Source: Roseomonas sp. AR75 (GTDB lineage: Bacteria > Pseudomonadota > Alphaproteobacteria > Acetobacterales > Acetobacteraceae). Taken from it: a DNA stretch of 64,000 bases. Both the position numbers and the translations under genes were made by a program. The stretch is from positions 1-64,000 of the forward strand of contig NZ_STGB01000005.1 in NCBI RefSeq assembly GCF_005222815.1, read 5' to 3'. The notes below the pieces were generated by a model. The model was not told the origin of the DNA, did no database searches, and saw only the letters and a program-made list of their open reading frames with translations. Positions 1 through 8,199 of the stretch are shown here, in pieces. How positions within the stretch are numbered: position 1 is the stretch's first letter; every line of letters begins with the position of its first letter.

Positions 1-72
1 ATCAGCGCCGCACCGGCCGTCCTCCAGCAGCGTCATCCCGGTCATCCCGTCGCCCAGCAGGCGACCGTGCAC
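1..72 (-). other. Possible 5' coding fragment running off the left edge
   Basis: Read on the minus strand from a GTG at 70-72, this GC-rich stretch stays open to the edge and gives a protein-like string containing GDGMTGMTLLEDGRCGAD. Its composition matches the host and contrasts with the AT-richer DNA that begins near 95. The MTLLxDGxC pattern is reminiscent of the start of some IS66-type TnpA proteins, but I cannot recognise a terminal inverted repeat and only 24 codons are visible. It may be the edge of an insertion sequence or of a host gene that borders the island to its right. The family suggestion is a guess. Confidence 0.2.
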
Positions 73-124
73 CACTCTACAGTCACGCCCGCCGAAAGAT
101 GACGTTTCTGGAGGTGTCCCACTG

Positions 125-913
125 GTGGGCCATGTGGTGTTGCAGGCCAAGCACGTGAATACCCCTGACAAATCTTGCTCGGATAGTGATTTCGCTCGCC
201 TAATAAAAAAAGAACACCCAAAGATCAAACGGCTGATCAAGGAAGGCATTTGCGACCACTACATCGTTTTTACAAATCGCAAGTGCACAGGTGGCGCAGA
301 TGAAAAGCTTACCAAGGAGCTTCGGGCGCTCGGATTAAAAAGCGCGCACATCCTCGGGACAGAGTATATGCATAAGCTACTCGAACAGCAGGTACCGCTA
401 CAGAGACACCTTCCCACGCGGCAGGACGTCTCGCCGTTCCGCTTCGATCCAAGCGAATTAATCGAAGTAATTCACGCATTTCACGAATACACAAATACCG
501 GTAGCGAAGCCGCTTTCTCTAGCGCCTACGATTTTGAATCGATAAAAATCAAGGACAAAAACGCAATCAATGGCCTGACCGCTGGATATTTTGAACAGGT
601 CATAAAGGCTGACTCTATTCCGCATTTCCCGAAAATATGGGATTTTCTTGCGAATCCACGCAATAGAATGTTTGCCGATCTGTATGCCGATGCGGCTGGC
701 GAACTAAAGGAAAAGATCCTTTTGTATCGCAGCCGCTTCCCGAGCTTTGATCATGTATTTGGTTTCTTATATGAGGAGATTCAGGCTCAGCGCGAGAGTC
801 TGCGCGGCCGGCGTCGCCTCGTAAGCGTGCTCCTGCACTACATGTATTTTCATTGCGATATTGGTTCAAAATCAACTGAAGTTGCGCCGGAGGTCGCCGA
901 TGCTGACGCCTAG
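125..913 (+). CDS. ABC-3C system restriction-endonuclease-like effector, 5'-truncated
   Basis: The product resembles the effector of ABC-three-component systems, in which an N-terminal PD-(D/E)xK-like nuclease domain is followed by a helical system-specific C-terminal domain. The Q-A-K at residues 7-9 fits the Q-x-K end of the nuclease motif. Residues 45-95 (IVFTNRK, then LGLKSAHILGTEYMHKLL) match the second half of that fold. Residues 110-262 are a helical tail. The reading frame is open upstream of the GTG at 125 to the window edge, and two Asp codons at 98-103 could be the catalytic acidic residues. Sequence left of about 95 looks like unrelated host DNA, so the front of the nuclease domain is probably lost. 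The gene overlaps the next one by 14 bp. Codon use is AT-richer than the rest of the window, which suggests horizontal transfer. I am confident of the system type from gene order, less so that the gene is functional. Confidence 0.7.
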   Translation: MGHVVLQAKHVNTPDKSCSDSDFARLIKKEHPKIKRLIKEGICDHYIVFTNRKCTGGADEKLTKELRALGLKSAHILGTEYMHKLLEQQVPLQRHLPTRQDVSPFRFDPSELIEVIHAFHEYTNTGSEAAFSSAYDFESIKIKDKNAINGLTAGYFEQVIKADSIPHFPKIWDFLANPRNRMFADLYADAAGELKEKILLYRSRFPSFDHVFGFLYEEIQAQRESLRGRRRLVSVLLHYMYFHCDIGSKSTEVAPEVADADA

Positions 914-1139
914 GAAACATCTCGACCTGAACTCTTCCTTGTTGCGTGTAGCTTCGATCATGCTAAAGGAACTTCATCGGCGCGGCGTTGTTGAGATGAC
1001 AACACTCAAGCAGCGCGTTGTGAGACGTATTGGCATGAATGGCGACATAATGTTTCTTCCCGCGTTAAGCTTTCTCTTTCTTCTTGGCCAAGTCGAATAC
1101 CACGCTCAGAACGACACACTCGAATACGTGGGCAAATAA
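900..1139 (+). CDS. ABC-3C system middle component (small helical protein)
   Basis: This 79-residue protein begins MLTPRKHL and contains a helix-turn-helix-like middle followed by FLPALSFLFLLGQVEYH, a pattern typical of the small middle components that sit between effector and ATPase in ABC-3C systems. It seems closest to the MC6/MC8-type families from memory, but I cannot assign the number. The ATG at 900 lies inside the upstream gene and overlaps it by 14 bp, as expected for translational coupling. Its role in such systems is thought to be bridging the Rad50-like ATPase and the effector. Size and position are the main evidence. Confidence 0.7.
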   Translation: MLTPRKHLDLNSSLLRVASIMLKELHRRGVVEMTTLKQRVVRRIGMNGDIMFLPALSFLFLLGQVEYHAQNDTLEYVGK

Positions 1140-1213
1140 TACAGATCAGTCGTATATAATCAAACAGGCCGAAGATATTTTTCCCGATTGACTTCAATTT
1201 CGGCGCTCAGGCC

Positions 1214-2938
1214 GTGCATCTTAACGTTATTATTGGTGAGGTTAGGCGGCCAACTGATCGCAAGAGAGATTCGCATAATCTTGGCAAGACGATGCTGCTT
1301 CACTTGATAGATTTTATGATGCTTCGGGGCATGTCGCCAGATTTTTTTCTTGTGAAGCGCAAGGAGCGTTTCGAGGGATTCGTATTTTTCATTGAAATAG
1401 CCCTTAATGCCGGCGACTTTGCCACGATCCGCCGATCTGTAGCAGAACCATCTGAGATCTGGATGGTACGCCATGCGGATGGCGGCAAGGACTTCTCGGA
1501 CGTAGCAGATGACGCATGGGGTCATCGTGCCCTAGGCTTTGACGCTGCGCGTGAGTTGCTCGACGCCTGGCTCGATCTCCGCATTCTTAAGCCTTACGAC
1601 TATCGAAAAGCGATAACCTACTTTCTGCGATCGCAGGATGATTGGGGTGACGAACTCCAGCTTCGAAAATTCATGCAGGGCAAGGATTCCACGTGGAAGC
1701 CGTTTGTCGCGCACTTATTCGGATTTAGCAATAACATCTTCGTGCGCAAATATGAGTTAGACGACCAGATTGACGCAGGCAATCAGAAACTGCGCGATCA
1801 GCAAGCCGAGGTTCAATTTTATCTTCCTGCACTCATGGCTGAAATCAGCGCGCTACGCCAGGAAATCGAGGGGATTGGCGACCAGCTCGACGCATTCCAA
1901 TTCGATTCTGAAGAACGCCGCCTCATGGAAGAACTGGTCAATGTCGTTGAGGCAGAGATCGCAGCGATTAACGCCGAGCTCTATGATGTCCGGTACGATA
2001 TCCGGCAAATTTCGGTCGCGTTGGAGCAGCAGGACAAATTTGACCTGAAGGAGATTACGCAGGTTTTTGAGGAGACAAAATTACATTTTCCTGATGCGCT
2101 CAGGCGTAAGTATGAGGAGCTCATTGCTTTCAACAAGAAGGTGACGCACGAGCGCGATGTCGCGCTGCGAAGCCGCCGTAAGGAATTGGAAACCCGCGCA
2201 GAGAAGTTGGAGGCCCGGCGCGTCAAGCTCGATGCCGACCGCCAGCGGAGCCTCTCCACCCTGCGTAACACGGACACCTTCGCGAAGTTCAAAGACCTGC
2301 AAAAGCTGCTTGTCGACCGACGTGCTCAGTTGGTCTATCGCGACGAGCAGCGCAAGAAGCTCGAGTTGGTGGCCGAGACCGCACGCCAAGTCAGGGAGCT
2401 TGAGCGAGAGCGCGGACGCGTAGTGGATGAGCTGAAGGTACTTCTCGCACGGCATACGCCTATAGTCGAGAGTTTCCGCGCCATCTTTAACCGCTACTGC
2501 CAACAAGTGCTTGACCACAACGGCCTGTTCTATTTCCGACTCAATATCAACCATAATTTGGTCTATGAAATAGGACTTGAAGAAAAGGGGCAGCTCGGAA
2601 AGACATCGAGCCAGAGCGATGGCACGAGTTACAAGAAGCTTATCTGCGCGCTGTTCGACCTAGCACTCCTGAAGGTGTACGAGAACGCGCCATTCTTCCA
2701 TTTCGTTTACCATGATGGTGTACTTGAAGCTCTGGATAACCGCAAAAAGGAAGCGCTCCTGAAAATTGTTCGTGAGCAAATTGCTCAAGGCAAGACGCAG
2801 TACATTATGACACTTATCGATGCAGACATGCCCCGCAATGCCGCAGGAAAACGGCGGCCATTCCCCGAAGATGAAATTGTCCTGCGCCTGCATGACGAGG
2901 GTGATGACGGCCGTTTATTCAAGATGCCAGAGTTCTGA
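1214..2938 (+). CDS. DUF2326 Rad50/SMC-like ATPase of an ABC-3C system
   Basis: The 574-residue product has a P-loop variant of the DUF2326 family at residues 8-26, with the H-N-L-G-K-T core at 21-26. A long charged coiled coil runs from about 175 to 420. A C-terminal ATPase half has the signature-like SQSDGTSYKK near 466-475 and a YHDGVLE Walker-B-like segment near 499-505. The protein should be the sensor ATPase whose coiled coil detects an invader and signals to the effector. Translation from the GTG at 1214 lacks the first beta strand. Upstream, the same frame reads IQISRI, then a TAA at 1157-1159, then SNRPKIFFPIDFNFG, which looks like the true family N-terminus broken by a stop. No ATG is available there. 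The gene may therefore be inactive or start weakly at GTG. AT-rich codons match its two partners. Confidence 0.85.
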   Translation: MHLNVIIGEVRRPTDRKRDSHNLGKTMLLHLIDFMMLRGMSPDFFLVKRKERFEGFVFFIEIALNAGDFATIRRSVAEPSEIWMVRHADGGKDFSDVADDAWGHRALGFDAARELLDAWLDLRILKPYDYRKAITYFLRSQDDWGDELQLRKFMQGKDSTWKPFVAHLFGFSNNIFVRKYELDDQIDAGNQKLRDQQAEVQFYLPALMAEISALRQEIEGIGDQLDAFQFDSEERRLMEELVNVVEAEIAAINAELYDVRYDIRQISVALEQQDKFDLKEITQVFEETKLHFPDALRRKYEELIAFNKKVTHERDVALRSRRKELETRAEKLEARRVKLDADRQRSLSTLRNTDTFAKFKDLQKLLVDRRAQLVYRDEQRKKLELVAETARQVRELERERGRVVDELKVLLARHTPIVESFRAIFNRYCQQVLDHNGLFYFRLNINHNLVYEIGLEEKGQLGKTSSQSDGTSYKKLICALFDLALLKVYENAPFFHFVYHDGVLEALDNRKKEALLKIVREQIAQGKTQYIMTLIDADMPRNAAGKRRPFPEDEIVLRLHDEGDDGRLFKMPEF

Positions 2939-3011
2939 TGAATCTATGGTCGAGGGAGACCGCCTTTAAATGTGGCCCGAGTGACGCCGCTCAGGCCATC
3001 CCGAACGGGTT

Positions 3012-3064
3012 CCGAGGGGCCGCTGCCCCTCGGCGGGTGGGTTCGGGAGGGCGGAGCCCTCCCG
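3012..3064. repeat. Tandem GC hairpin pair (family C)
   Basis: Two perfect stem-loops lie back to back: a 9-bp stem at 3012-3020 and 3025-3033 with loop CGCT, and an 8-bp stem at 3045-3052 and 3056-3063 with loop GGA, extendable by one pair. They sit between the 3' end of the island and the 3' end of the minus-strand porin gene. A similar pair occurs at 27168-27211 after another stop codon. They may serve as bidirectional terminators or 3'-end stabilisers. There is no U-tract, so classical intrinsic termination is uncertain. Confidence 0.6.
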
Positions 3065-3133
3065 GGGGTCCCGGATGCCGGTGACAGTACGCCGCCTGCC
3101 CGGCAAGGCGCCCCATCCGGGGCCGGCGCGCGC

Positions 3134-4579
3134 TCAGAAGCGCACGGACAGGGTCAGTCCCACCGCCTGCCAGGTCTGATCGGCGCCGATCGCGCGCAGC
3201 CCCGCGCCGGGCCAGCCGGAGGTCGCCCAGCCGGTCAGCGCGACCGCGGGCGTCAGCAGCCGGGTCCACTGCACATAGAGCTCGTCGAGCAGATGCGCCG
3301 TCGGCACGCCCGAGGTCACGGTGATGTTGCCGTCCTGCACCGCGACCTGCGTCGCCTGGCCGAACTGGATCGGGCTGTTGGTCTGGTTGGCCGAGGAGCG
3401 CAGGTAGAGCAGCTTCACGAAGTCCCGCTGGCTCGGCATCAGGTCGAGCGCGACGCGGTGGACGTCCACATTGGTGTTCAGCACCGAATAGCCGCCGCTG
3501 GCGCCGAAGAACCAGTTCTCCAGGCCGTTGCCGTAGAAGAGCGGGTCGAAGCGCTCCACCCGCGCCGTGCCGGGGCGGTCGCCCGAGAAGCTGGCATAGC
3601 CGTAGGACAGGCGCGGCGACCACGGCACCGAGGCGAAGCGGTAGGCCGCTTCCAGGAACCAGGCGCTCGCCGCGAGGTCGATGCGGTCGTTGCGCTGCAC
3701 GGCGAACTCGCCGCGGACGGAGGCGCCGGGCAGGCCGAGCCGCGTGCCGTCCAGCTCGCCGAAGCCGTGCCAGGAGACGAGGCCCTCGCGGCCATTCTCG
3801 ACGAGGCCGGCCGGTGCCAGCGGATAGGGCAGCGTCGACTGGATCGCCTGGAAGCCAGTGAAGCCGATCCGCGTCCCAGAATCCCAGCGATACTGGACCA
3901 GCCCGCCCGCGAGTTGCGTCGCGGTGTCGGCGGAGGGCACCTCGTTGGCGTCGAGCCAGAAGGCCTCGGCCGAGAAGCCGCCGTTCGAGACGCGCGCGAT
4001 GGCGGTGTTGGCGAAGGCGCGGCGGGGCATCAGCGAGACGGCGCCGCGGGAGAAGCCGTTGCCCGCGCCTTGCGCGATCAGCATGCCGGTGCCGACGATG
4101 TAGGGCTGCGCGCCGGCGGAGATGTCGAGGTTCCAGGTGTCGGGATGGCTGGTGCGCAGGCCGATGAAGGCGCGTTCGAGCAGCACGGCGCCGCGGTCGC
4201 CGGAGCCGTAGACGTCGAGACCGAGCGTGCCGGCCGCGAGGAGGCTGACCCCGCCATAGAGCGCGAGCTCCGGCGCGGCCTGCCAGGTGGCGTCGAGGCC
4301 GGGTGCCAGGACGAACTCGCCCCAGTTCGCCCGGTCCGACAGGCCGGGCGGGCCGTAGCGCGCGGCGAGGCCGTTCCAGGCGCCGCGATGCGCTTGGCCC
4401 GAGGCGATGCCTTCGACGCTGCCGGTCACGCGCAGCCCTTCGCGTTCCCACAGCACGGTCGGCTCGGGCGCGCCCTGGGCAAGGGCGGCGCCGGGCGGCG
4501 CGCCCAGCAGCACGCCCAGCGCCGCGATGCGGCATGCCGCGAGCGCGCGTCCGACGCCGCCGGCCATCCGCTCAACCAT
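3134..4579 (-). CDS. Alginate-export-type outer membrane beta-barrel protein
   Basis: The product is 481 residues from the ATG at 4577-4579. It has a signal peptide of about 34 residues ending ALA before QGAPEP, followed by a beta-rich body of alternating aromatic and polar segments. It ends in SVRF, the C-terminal Phe typical of outer membrane barrels recognised by the BAM machinery. The overall pattern (WxxGLAARYG, NWGEFVLAPG, late QTWQAVGLTLS) suits the alginate-export/porin superfamily. The likely role is passage of an anionic oligosaccharide or other solute across the outer membrane. The substrate cannot be told from sequence. Longer upstream readings (to 4735) lack signal-peptide logic, so the inner ATG is preferred. 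It is divergent from a small regulator with an 82-bp gap. Confidence 0.75.
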   Translation of the reverse strand: MVERMAGGVGRALAACRIAALGVLLGAPPGAALAQGAPEPTVLWEREGLRVTGSVEGIASGQAHRGAWNGLAARYGPPGLSDRANWGEFVLAPGLDATWQAAPELALYGGVSLLAAGTLGLDVYGSGDRGAVLLERAFIGLRTSHPDTWNLDISAGAQPYIVGTGMLIAQGAGNGFSRGAVSLMPRRAFANTAIARVSNGGFSAEAFWLDANEVPSADTATQLAGGLVQYRWDSGTRIGFTGFQAIQSTLPYPLAPAGLVENGREGLVSWHGFGELDGTRLGLPGASVRGEFAVQRNDRIDLAASAWFLEAAYRFASVPWSPRLSYGYASFSGDRPGTARVERFDPLFYGNGLENWFFGASGGYSVLNTNVDVHRVALDLMPSQRDFVKLLYLRSSANQTNSPIQFGQATQVAVQDGNITVTSGVPTAHLLDELYVQWTRLLTPAVALTGWATSGWPGAGLRAIGADQTWQAVGLTLSVRF

Positions 4580-4661
4580 GATCGGCAATCCCCACCTGAA
4601 GCCGGGGACCGGCGCCGCGCCACAGGTTCCGCCTCGCGGAGGGCGCTGATACCCTCGGAGA

Positions 4662-5243
4662 ATGGGGCGCCAACCCAACCCGTCGCGAAGGCCGTCCAGG
4701 ACGGCGGCGACACCGGCCCGCCTGGCGGAAGCCACGGTCCGCGAGGCCTTCGCGCATCGCTTCGTCGAGGCGCAATACGCCTGGACGGCGATGCTGCTCG
4801 ATCACCTGGTGCTCTGCCGGCAGCGCCTCGGCGATCTCGACTCGGTCGTGGTGCTCGGCGTGCTCGGGCTTTCGGCGCTCGACGCCGCGCGGCGGGAGTT
4901 GCGGCAGGCTTCGGCCGATGCGGCGCCGGACCACTACGCGGACAAGGTGCCGCCGGGCAGCGCGATCAACGCGCAGAGCCTCGCCGACATCACGGGCATC
5001 CCGCGGGAGACCGTGCGGCGCAAGCTGGCGGCGCTGGCCAGGGCCGGGCTGATCCGGAAGCTGCCGGACGGTGCGTGGTGCCTGACGCCGTCGGATGGCG
5101 GCGGCGCCCGCGCGCGCGAAGAGCTGCAGGACGTCACCGACGCCGCGATCGGCGAGCTCGCGCGGCTCTTCGGCCGGCTCGCAGGCCTGGCCGAAGCGAG
5201 CCGGGCCGAGGCGGTGGAGCCCGCCACGGCCATGGCGTCCTGA
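4662..5243 (+). CDS. Winged-helix (Crp/MarR-like) transcriptional regulator
   Basis: The 193-residue protein carries a clear winged-helix segment at about residues 104-145: SLADITGIPRETVRRKLAAL, then ARAGLIRKL, then a wing-like DGAWCLTP. The helical N-terminal part (20-80) has no domain I recognise and could mediate dimerisation. It is transcribed divergently from the porin gene at 3134-4579, so control of that porin is a reasonable inference. An SD-like CGGAG lies just before the ATG. It ends 2 bp from the end of the convergent sulfatase gene. Confidence 0.65.
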   Translation: MGRQPNPSRRPSRTAATPARLAEATVREAFAHRFVEAQYAWTAMLLDHLVLCRQRLGDLDSVVVLGVLGLSALDAARRELRQASADAAPDHYADKVPPGSAINAQSLADITGIPRETVRRKLAALARAGLIRKLPDGAWCLTPSDGGGARAREELQDVTDAAIGELARLFGRLAGLAEASRAEAVEPATAMAS

Positions 5244-5245
5244 CA

Positions 5246-6784
5246 TCACCGCGGGCGCAGCGTGCCGCCTTCCTGCCGCGGCGGGAACGCCGCCAGGCTC
5301 GCCTGGTGCTCGGCCAGGAGATCGCGGATGACGCCGCCGAGGAACGCCTTGCGCATCGCCAGCAGGTTTGAGCGGTGGCCGTCGCGCTGCTCGAAGGGGT
5401 CAATGCGGAGGTTGAACATCAGCGAGCTCTGGCGGAAGTAGTCGAAGAAGCCGTTGCGTTCCTCGAAATGCGTCTTCCACGGGCCGAAGCGCAGCGCGGT
5501 CATGCGGCCCTCGTTGTAGTAGAAGAAGCTCTCGCGCGCGGAGGGGCGCCCTTCCGTCCAGTGCGCCAGGTTGTCCAGGCCGTCGATCATGACGTTGTGG
5601 CTGGCGCGGAGGCTGGCCCGCGGGTCCGGCACGCCGGCGGCGACGGCGAGCGTGGTGAACAGGTCCATGTGCGACTGGATGCCGTTGGAGACGCTGCCCG
5701 GGCGGATGCGCGCGGGCCAGCGCAGCAGCATCGGCACGCGCACGCCGCCCTCCCAGGTCGTCGCCTTCTCGCTGCGGAAGGGCGTGGTGCCGCCATCCGG
5801 CCACCATGCGGCCATCGCGCCGTTGTCGGAGGTGAACATGACGATGGTGTTGTCGCGCAGCCCGAGCGCGTCGAGCCGGTCGAGGATGCGCCCGACATGC
5901 GCGTCGAGCTCCATCATGCCGGCACCGTAGATGTCGTCGCCCGAGGAGTAGGGGCGGGCGAGCAGGCGGCTCTCGGGGCGCAGATGCGTGTAGATGTGCA
6001 TCCGCGTCGGGTTGTGCCACAGGAAGAAGGGGCGCCCTTCGCGCGCCGCGCGCTCCATGATCGAGAGCGAGCGGTCGAGGAACTCGTCGTCAACGGTCTG
6101 CATCCGCTCGCGCGTGAGCGGCCCGGTGTCGGTGCAGCGCTGCGCGCCCCAGGGGCCGAAGCGGGCATCGCCGGGCGGTTCCGGGTTGTCGGCCGGCAGC
6201 GCCACGCAATCCAGCACGCCGCGCGGGCGGTAGCGCGCGTCGAAGCCGGCGTCGCGCGGCCAGTCGGGGTCCTCGGGCTCCTCCTCGGTGTTGAGGTGGT
6301 AGAGGTTGCCGAAGAAGCTGTCGAAGCCGTTCACCGTCGGCAGGTGGCGGTTGAGGTCGCCGAGATGGTTCTTGCCGACCTGCGCGGTGATGTAGCCCTG
6401 GCCGCGCAGCACGGCGGCGAGCGTCGGGTCGCGCTGGTCGATGCCGATCGGCGAGCCTGGCAGGCCGACGGTGTGCAGCCCGGTGCGGACCGGGTACTGG
6501 CCGGTGATGAAGGCGGCGCGGCCGGGCGTGCAGGTCGCCTCCGCATAGTGGTCGGTGAACAGCATCCCGTCGCGCGCGATGCGGTCGATGTTCGGCGTCG
6601 GCACCATCATGCCGTGGCTGTAGGCGCCGACATTCCAGTAGCCGACGTCGTCGGCCATGATCATGAGGATGTTCGGCCGCGCCGGCGGAGGCGTCTGGGC
6701 GTCCGCGGGCGCGGGGCGGATCGCCGCGCCCAGCAGCGTCGAGAGGGCCAGGGTCGTCCCGAGAAGCAGCTTGCGCAGAAGCAT
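5246..6784 (-). CDS. Arylsulfatase-type sulfatase, secreted
   Basis: The 512-residue protein belongs to the type I sulfatases. It has a signal peptide (about residues 1-30, ending ADAQ), the metal-binding MADD at 43-46 and the formylglycine motif C-T-P-G-R at 85-89, where Cys85 would be converted to formylglycine. A central HNPTRMH segment and the TSDNGA motif that carries further metal ligands are also present. It hydrolyses sulfate esters in the periplasm; the substrate is unknown. The start is the ATG at 6782-6784 because GGAGGAA sits at correct distance upstream; longer starts would hide the signal peptide. Maturation would need a formylglycine-generating enzyme or an anaerobic maturase encoded elsewhere. 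Confidence 0.88.
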   Translation of the reverse strand: MLLRKLLLGTTLALSTLLGAAIRPAPADAQTPPPARPNILMIMADDVGYWNVGAYSHGMMVPTPNIDRIARDGMLFTDHYAEATCTPGRAAFITGQYPVRTGLHTVGLPGSPIGIDQRDPTLAAVLRGQGYITAQVGKNHLGDLNRHLPTVNGFDSFFGNLYHLNTEEEPEDPDWPRDAGFDARYRPRGVLDCVALPADNPEPPGDARFGPWGAQRCTDTGPLTRERMQTVDDEFLDRSLSIMERAAREGRPFFLWHNPTRMHIYTHLRPESRLLARPYSSGDDIYGAGMMELDAHVGRILDRLDALGLRDNTIVMFTSDNGAMAAWWPDGGTTPFRSEKATTWEGGVRVPMLLRWPARIRPGSVSNGIQSHMDLFTTLAVAAGVPDPRASLRASHNVMIDGLDNLAHWTEGRPSARESFFYYNEGRMTALRFGPWKTHFEERNGFFDYFRQSSLMFNLRIDPFEQRDGHRSNLLAMRKAFLGGVIRDLLAEHQASLAAFPPRQEGGTLRPR

Positions 6785-6960
6785 ACCGGCCTGTTCCTCC
6801 ATGGCACGTGGCTGCTCGACGCGTGTCGATCTCACTCAGCCATCGGCCATGACGTTATCGGCGAGATGCAGCCTGCGCGTGCATGACTGCCTGCCCATTT
6901 TGGGCGGCAACCGCGCGGGCACCGGCATCGCCCCCGGCTCACGCGGGGCGCGCGAACAGG

Positions 6961-8199
6961 TCAGTCGGCGGCGAGTTTGCCGGCCGCACCTTCCTCGGCG
7001 ATCACTTTCAGCCAGCCGTCGCGGGTCTGGGGCAGCTTGCGGCCCAGGATCTGCTCGGCGACCTGGGTGCGCAGCACCTGGGCGGTGCCGCCGGCGATGG
7101 CGAACATGCGGGCGTCGCGCAGGTAGCGCTCGACGGGGTTGTCCTTGGAATAGCCCTCGGCGCCCCAGACCTGCAGCGCGGCGTTCGTCACGCGGATCGC
7201 CATCTCGCTGGCGAAGACTTTTGCTTGCGCGGCGGCGAGGCGGTCGGGGAAGCCGGCCGGGCCGGCGCTGCGGGCGGCGCGGTGGATCAGGGCGCGCGAT
7301 GCCTCCACCTCGATGGACATGTCGGCGAGCATCCAGCCGAGGCCCTGGAACTCCGCGATCGGACGTCCGAACTGGCGGCGGGTGCTGGCGCGGGACAGCG
7401 CGTGGTCGAGGGCGCCGGCGGCCAGGCCCATGGCGACCGTCGCGGCGCCGACGCGCTGGCCGTTATAGGCGTCGATCAGCCGGGCGAAGCCGCGCTGGAA
7501 GCCGCCTGGGGCGCGGAGGACCATGTCGTCCGGCACTTCGAGGTCGCGGAACTCCAGCTCGGCTTCCGGCATGCCGCAGAGGCCGAGGGAGGGGATGCGG
7601 CGGGAGACGATCAGGCCCGGCGGGTCCCCTTCCCCGTTCCGCCCGACGATGAAACCGCCGATGCCGCGGAACTCGCCGTCCTCGATGGCGCGGGCGAAGA
7701 TCAGGTGCAGGCGGGAGACGCCGCCGCCCGTGATCCAGGTCTTGCGGCCATTGATGATCCAGCGGTCGCCCTTGCGCACGGCGGTGGTGGTCATCTCGGT
7801 CGCGGCGGAGCCGGCGCCGGGCTCGGTGATGCAGATCGCGGGCTTGTCGCCGGCGCGGACGAGGCCGGCGGCGAGCTTCTTCTGGGCGGGCGTGCCATAG
7901 GCCATGATCGCGCCGACCGCGCCCATGTTGGCCTCGACCGCGATGCGGCCGCAGACCGCGCAGGCGCGCGAGAATTCCTCGACGACGAGGGCGGCGTCCA
8001 TCACCGATCCGCCGCCGCCGCCCCATTCGGTGGGGATGGTCAGGCCCATGAAGCCGGCCTCGGTCATGCGCTTGACCATCGGCCAGGGGTATTGGCCGGA
8101 GCGGTCGGTCTCGGCGGCCTGGGCGGCGGCCTCCTGCGCGAGTTCGCGGGCGCGGTCACGCAGCGCGCGTTGTTCGGGGGTGAGCAGGGCGTCAGTCAT
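6961..8199 (-). CDS. Acyl-CoA dehydrogenase
   Basis: The 412-residue protein shows the three-part acyl-CoA dehydrogenase layout: a helical N-domain, a beta middle domain with CITEPGAGS (FAD and substrate contacts), and a helical C-domain with RRQFGRPIAEFQ and VWGAEGYSKDNPVERYLRD. It oxidises an acyl-CoA thioester with FAD and passes electrons to electron-transfer flavoprotein. At the site where medium-chain enzymes have the catalytic Glu (YEGT) it reads AGGT, so the base must be elsewhere, as in isovaleryl or long-chain types, or the enzyme has another role. The start overlaps the stop of the upstream DUF533 gene by 4 bp, so the two are co-transcribed. Substrate length cannot be inferred. Confidence 0.9.
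   Translation of the reverse strand: MTDALLTPEQRALRDRARELAQEAAAQAAETDRSGQYPWPMVKRMTEAGFMGLTIPTEWGGGGGSVMDAALVVEEFSRACAVCGRIAVEANMGAVGAIMAYGTPAQKKLAAGLVRAGDKPAICITEPGAGSAATEMTTTAVRKGDRWIINGRKTWITGGGVSRLHLIFARAIEDGEFRGIGGFIVGRNGEGDPPGLIVSRRIPSLGLCGMPEAELEFRDLEVPDDMVLRAPGGFQRGFARLIDAYNGQRVGAATVAMGLAAGALDHALSRASTRRQFGRPIAEFQGLGWMLADMSIEVEASRALIHRAARSAGPAGFPDRLAAAQAKVFASEMAIRVTNAALQVWGAEGYSKDNPVERYLRDARMFAIAGGTAQVLRTQVAEQILGRKLPQTRDGWLKVIAEEGAAGKLAAD

Noticed and set aside
2972..5371. A 799-codon plus-strand open frame over the porin and regulator
   Set aside because: It is antisense to the porin, whose signal peptide and C-terminal Phe are clear, and has shadow-frame composition.
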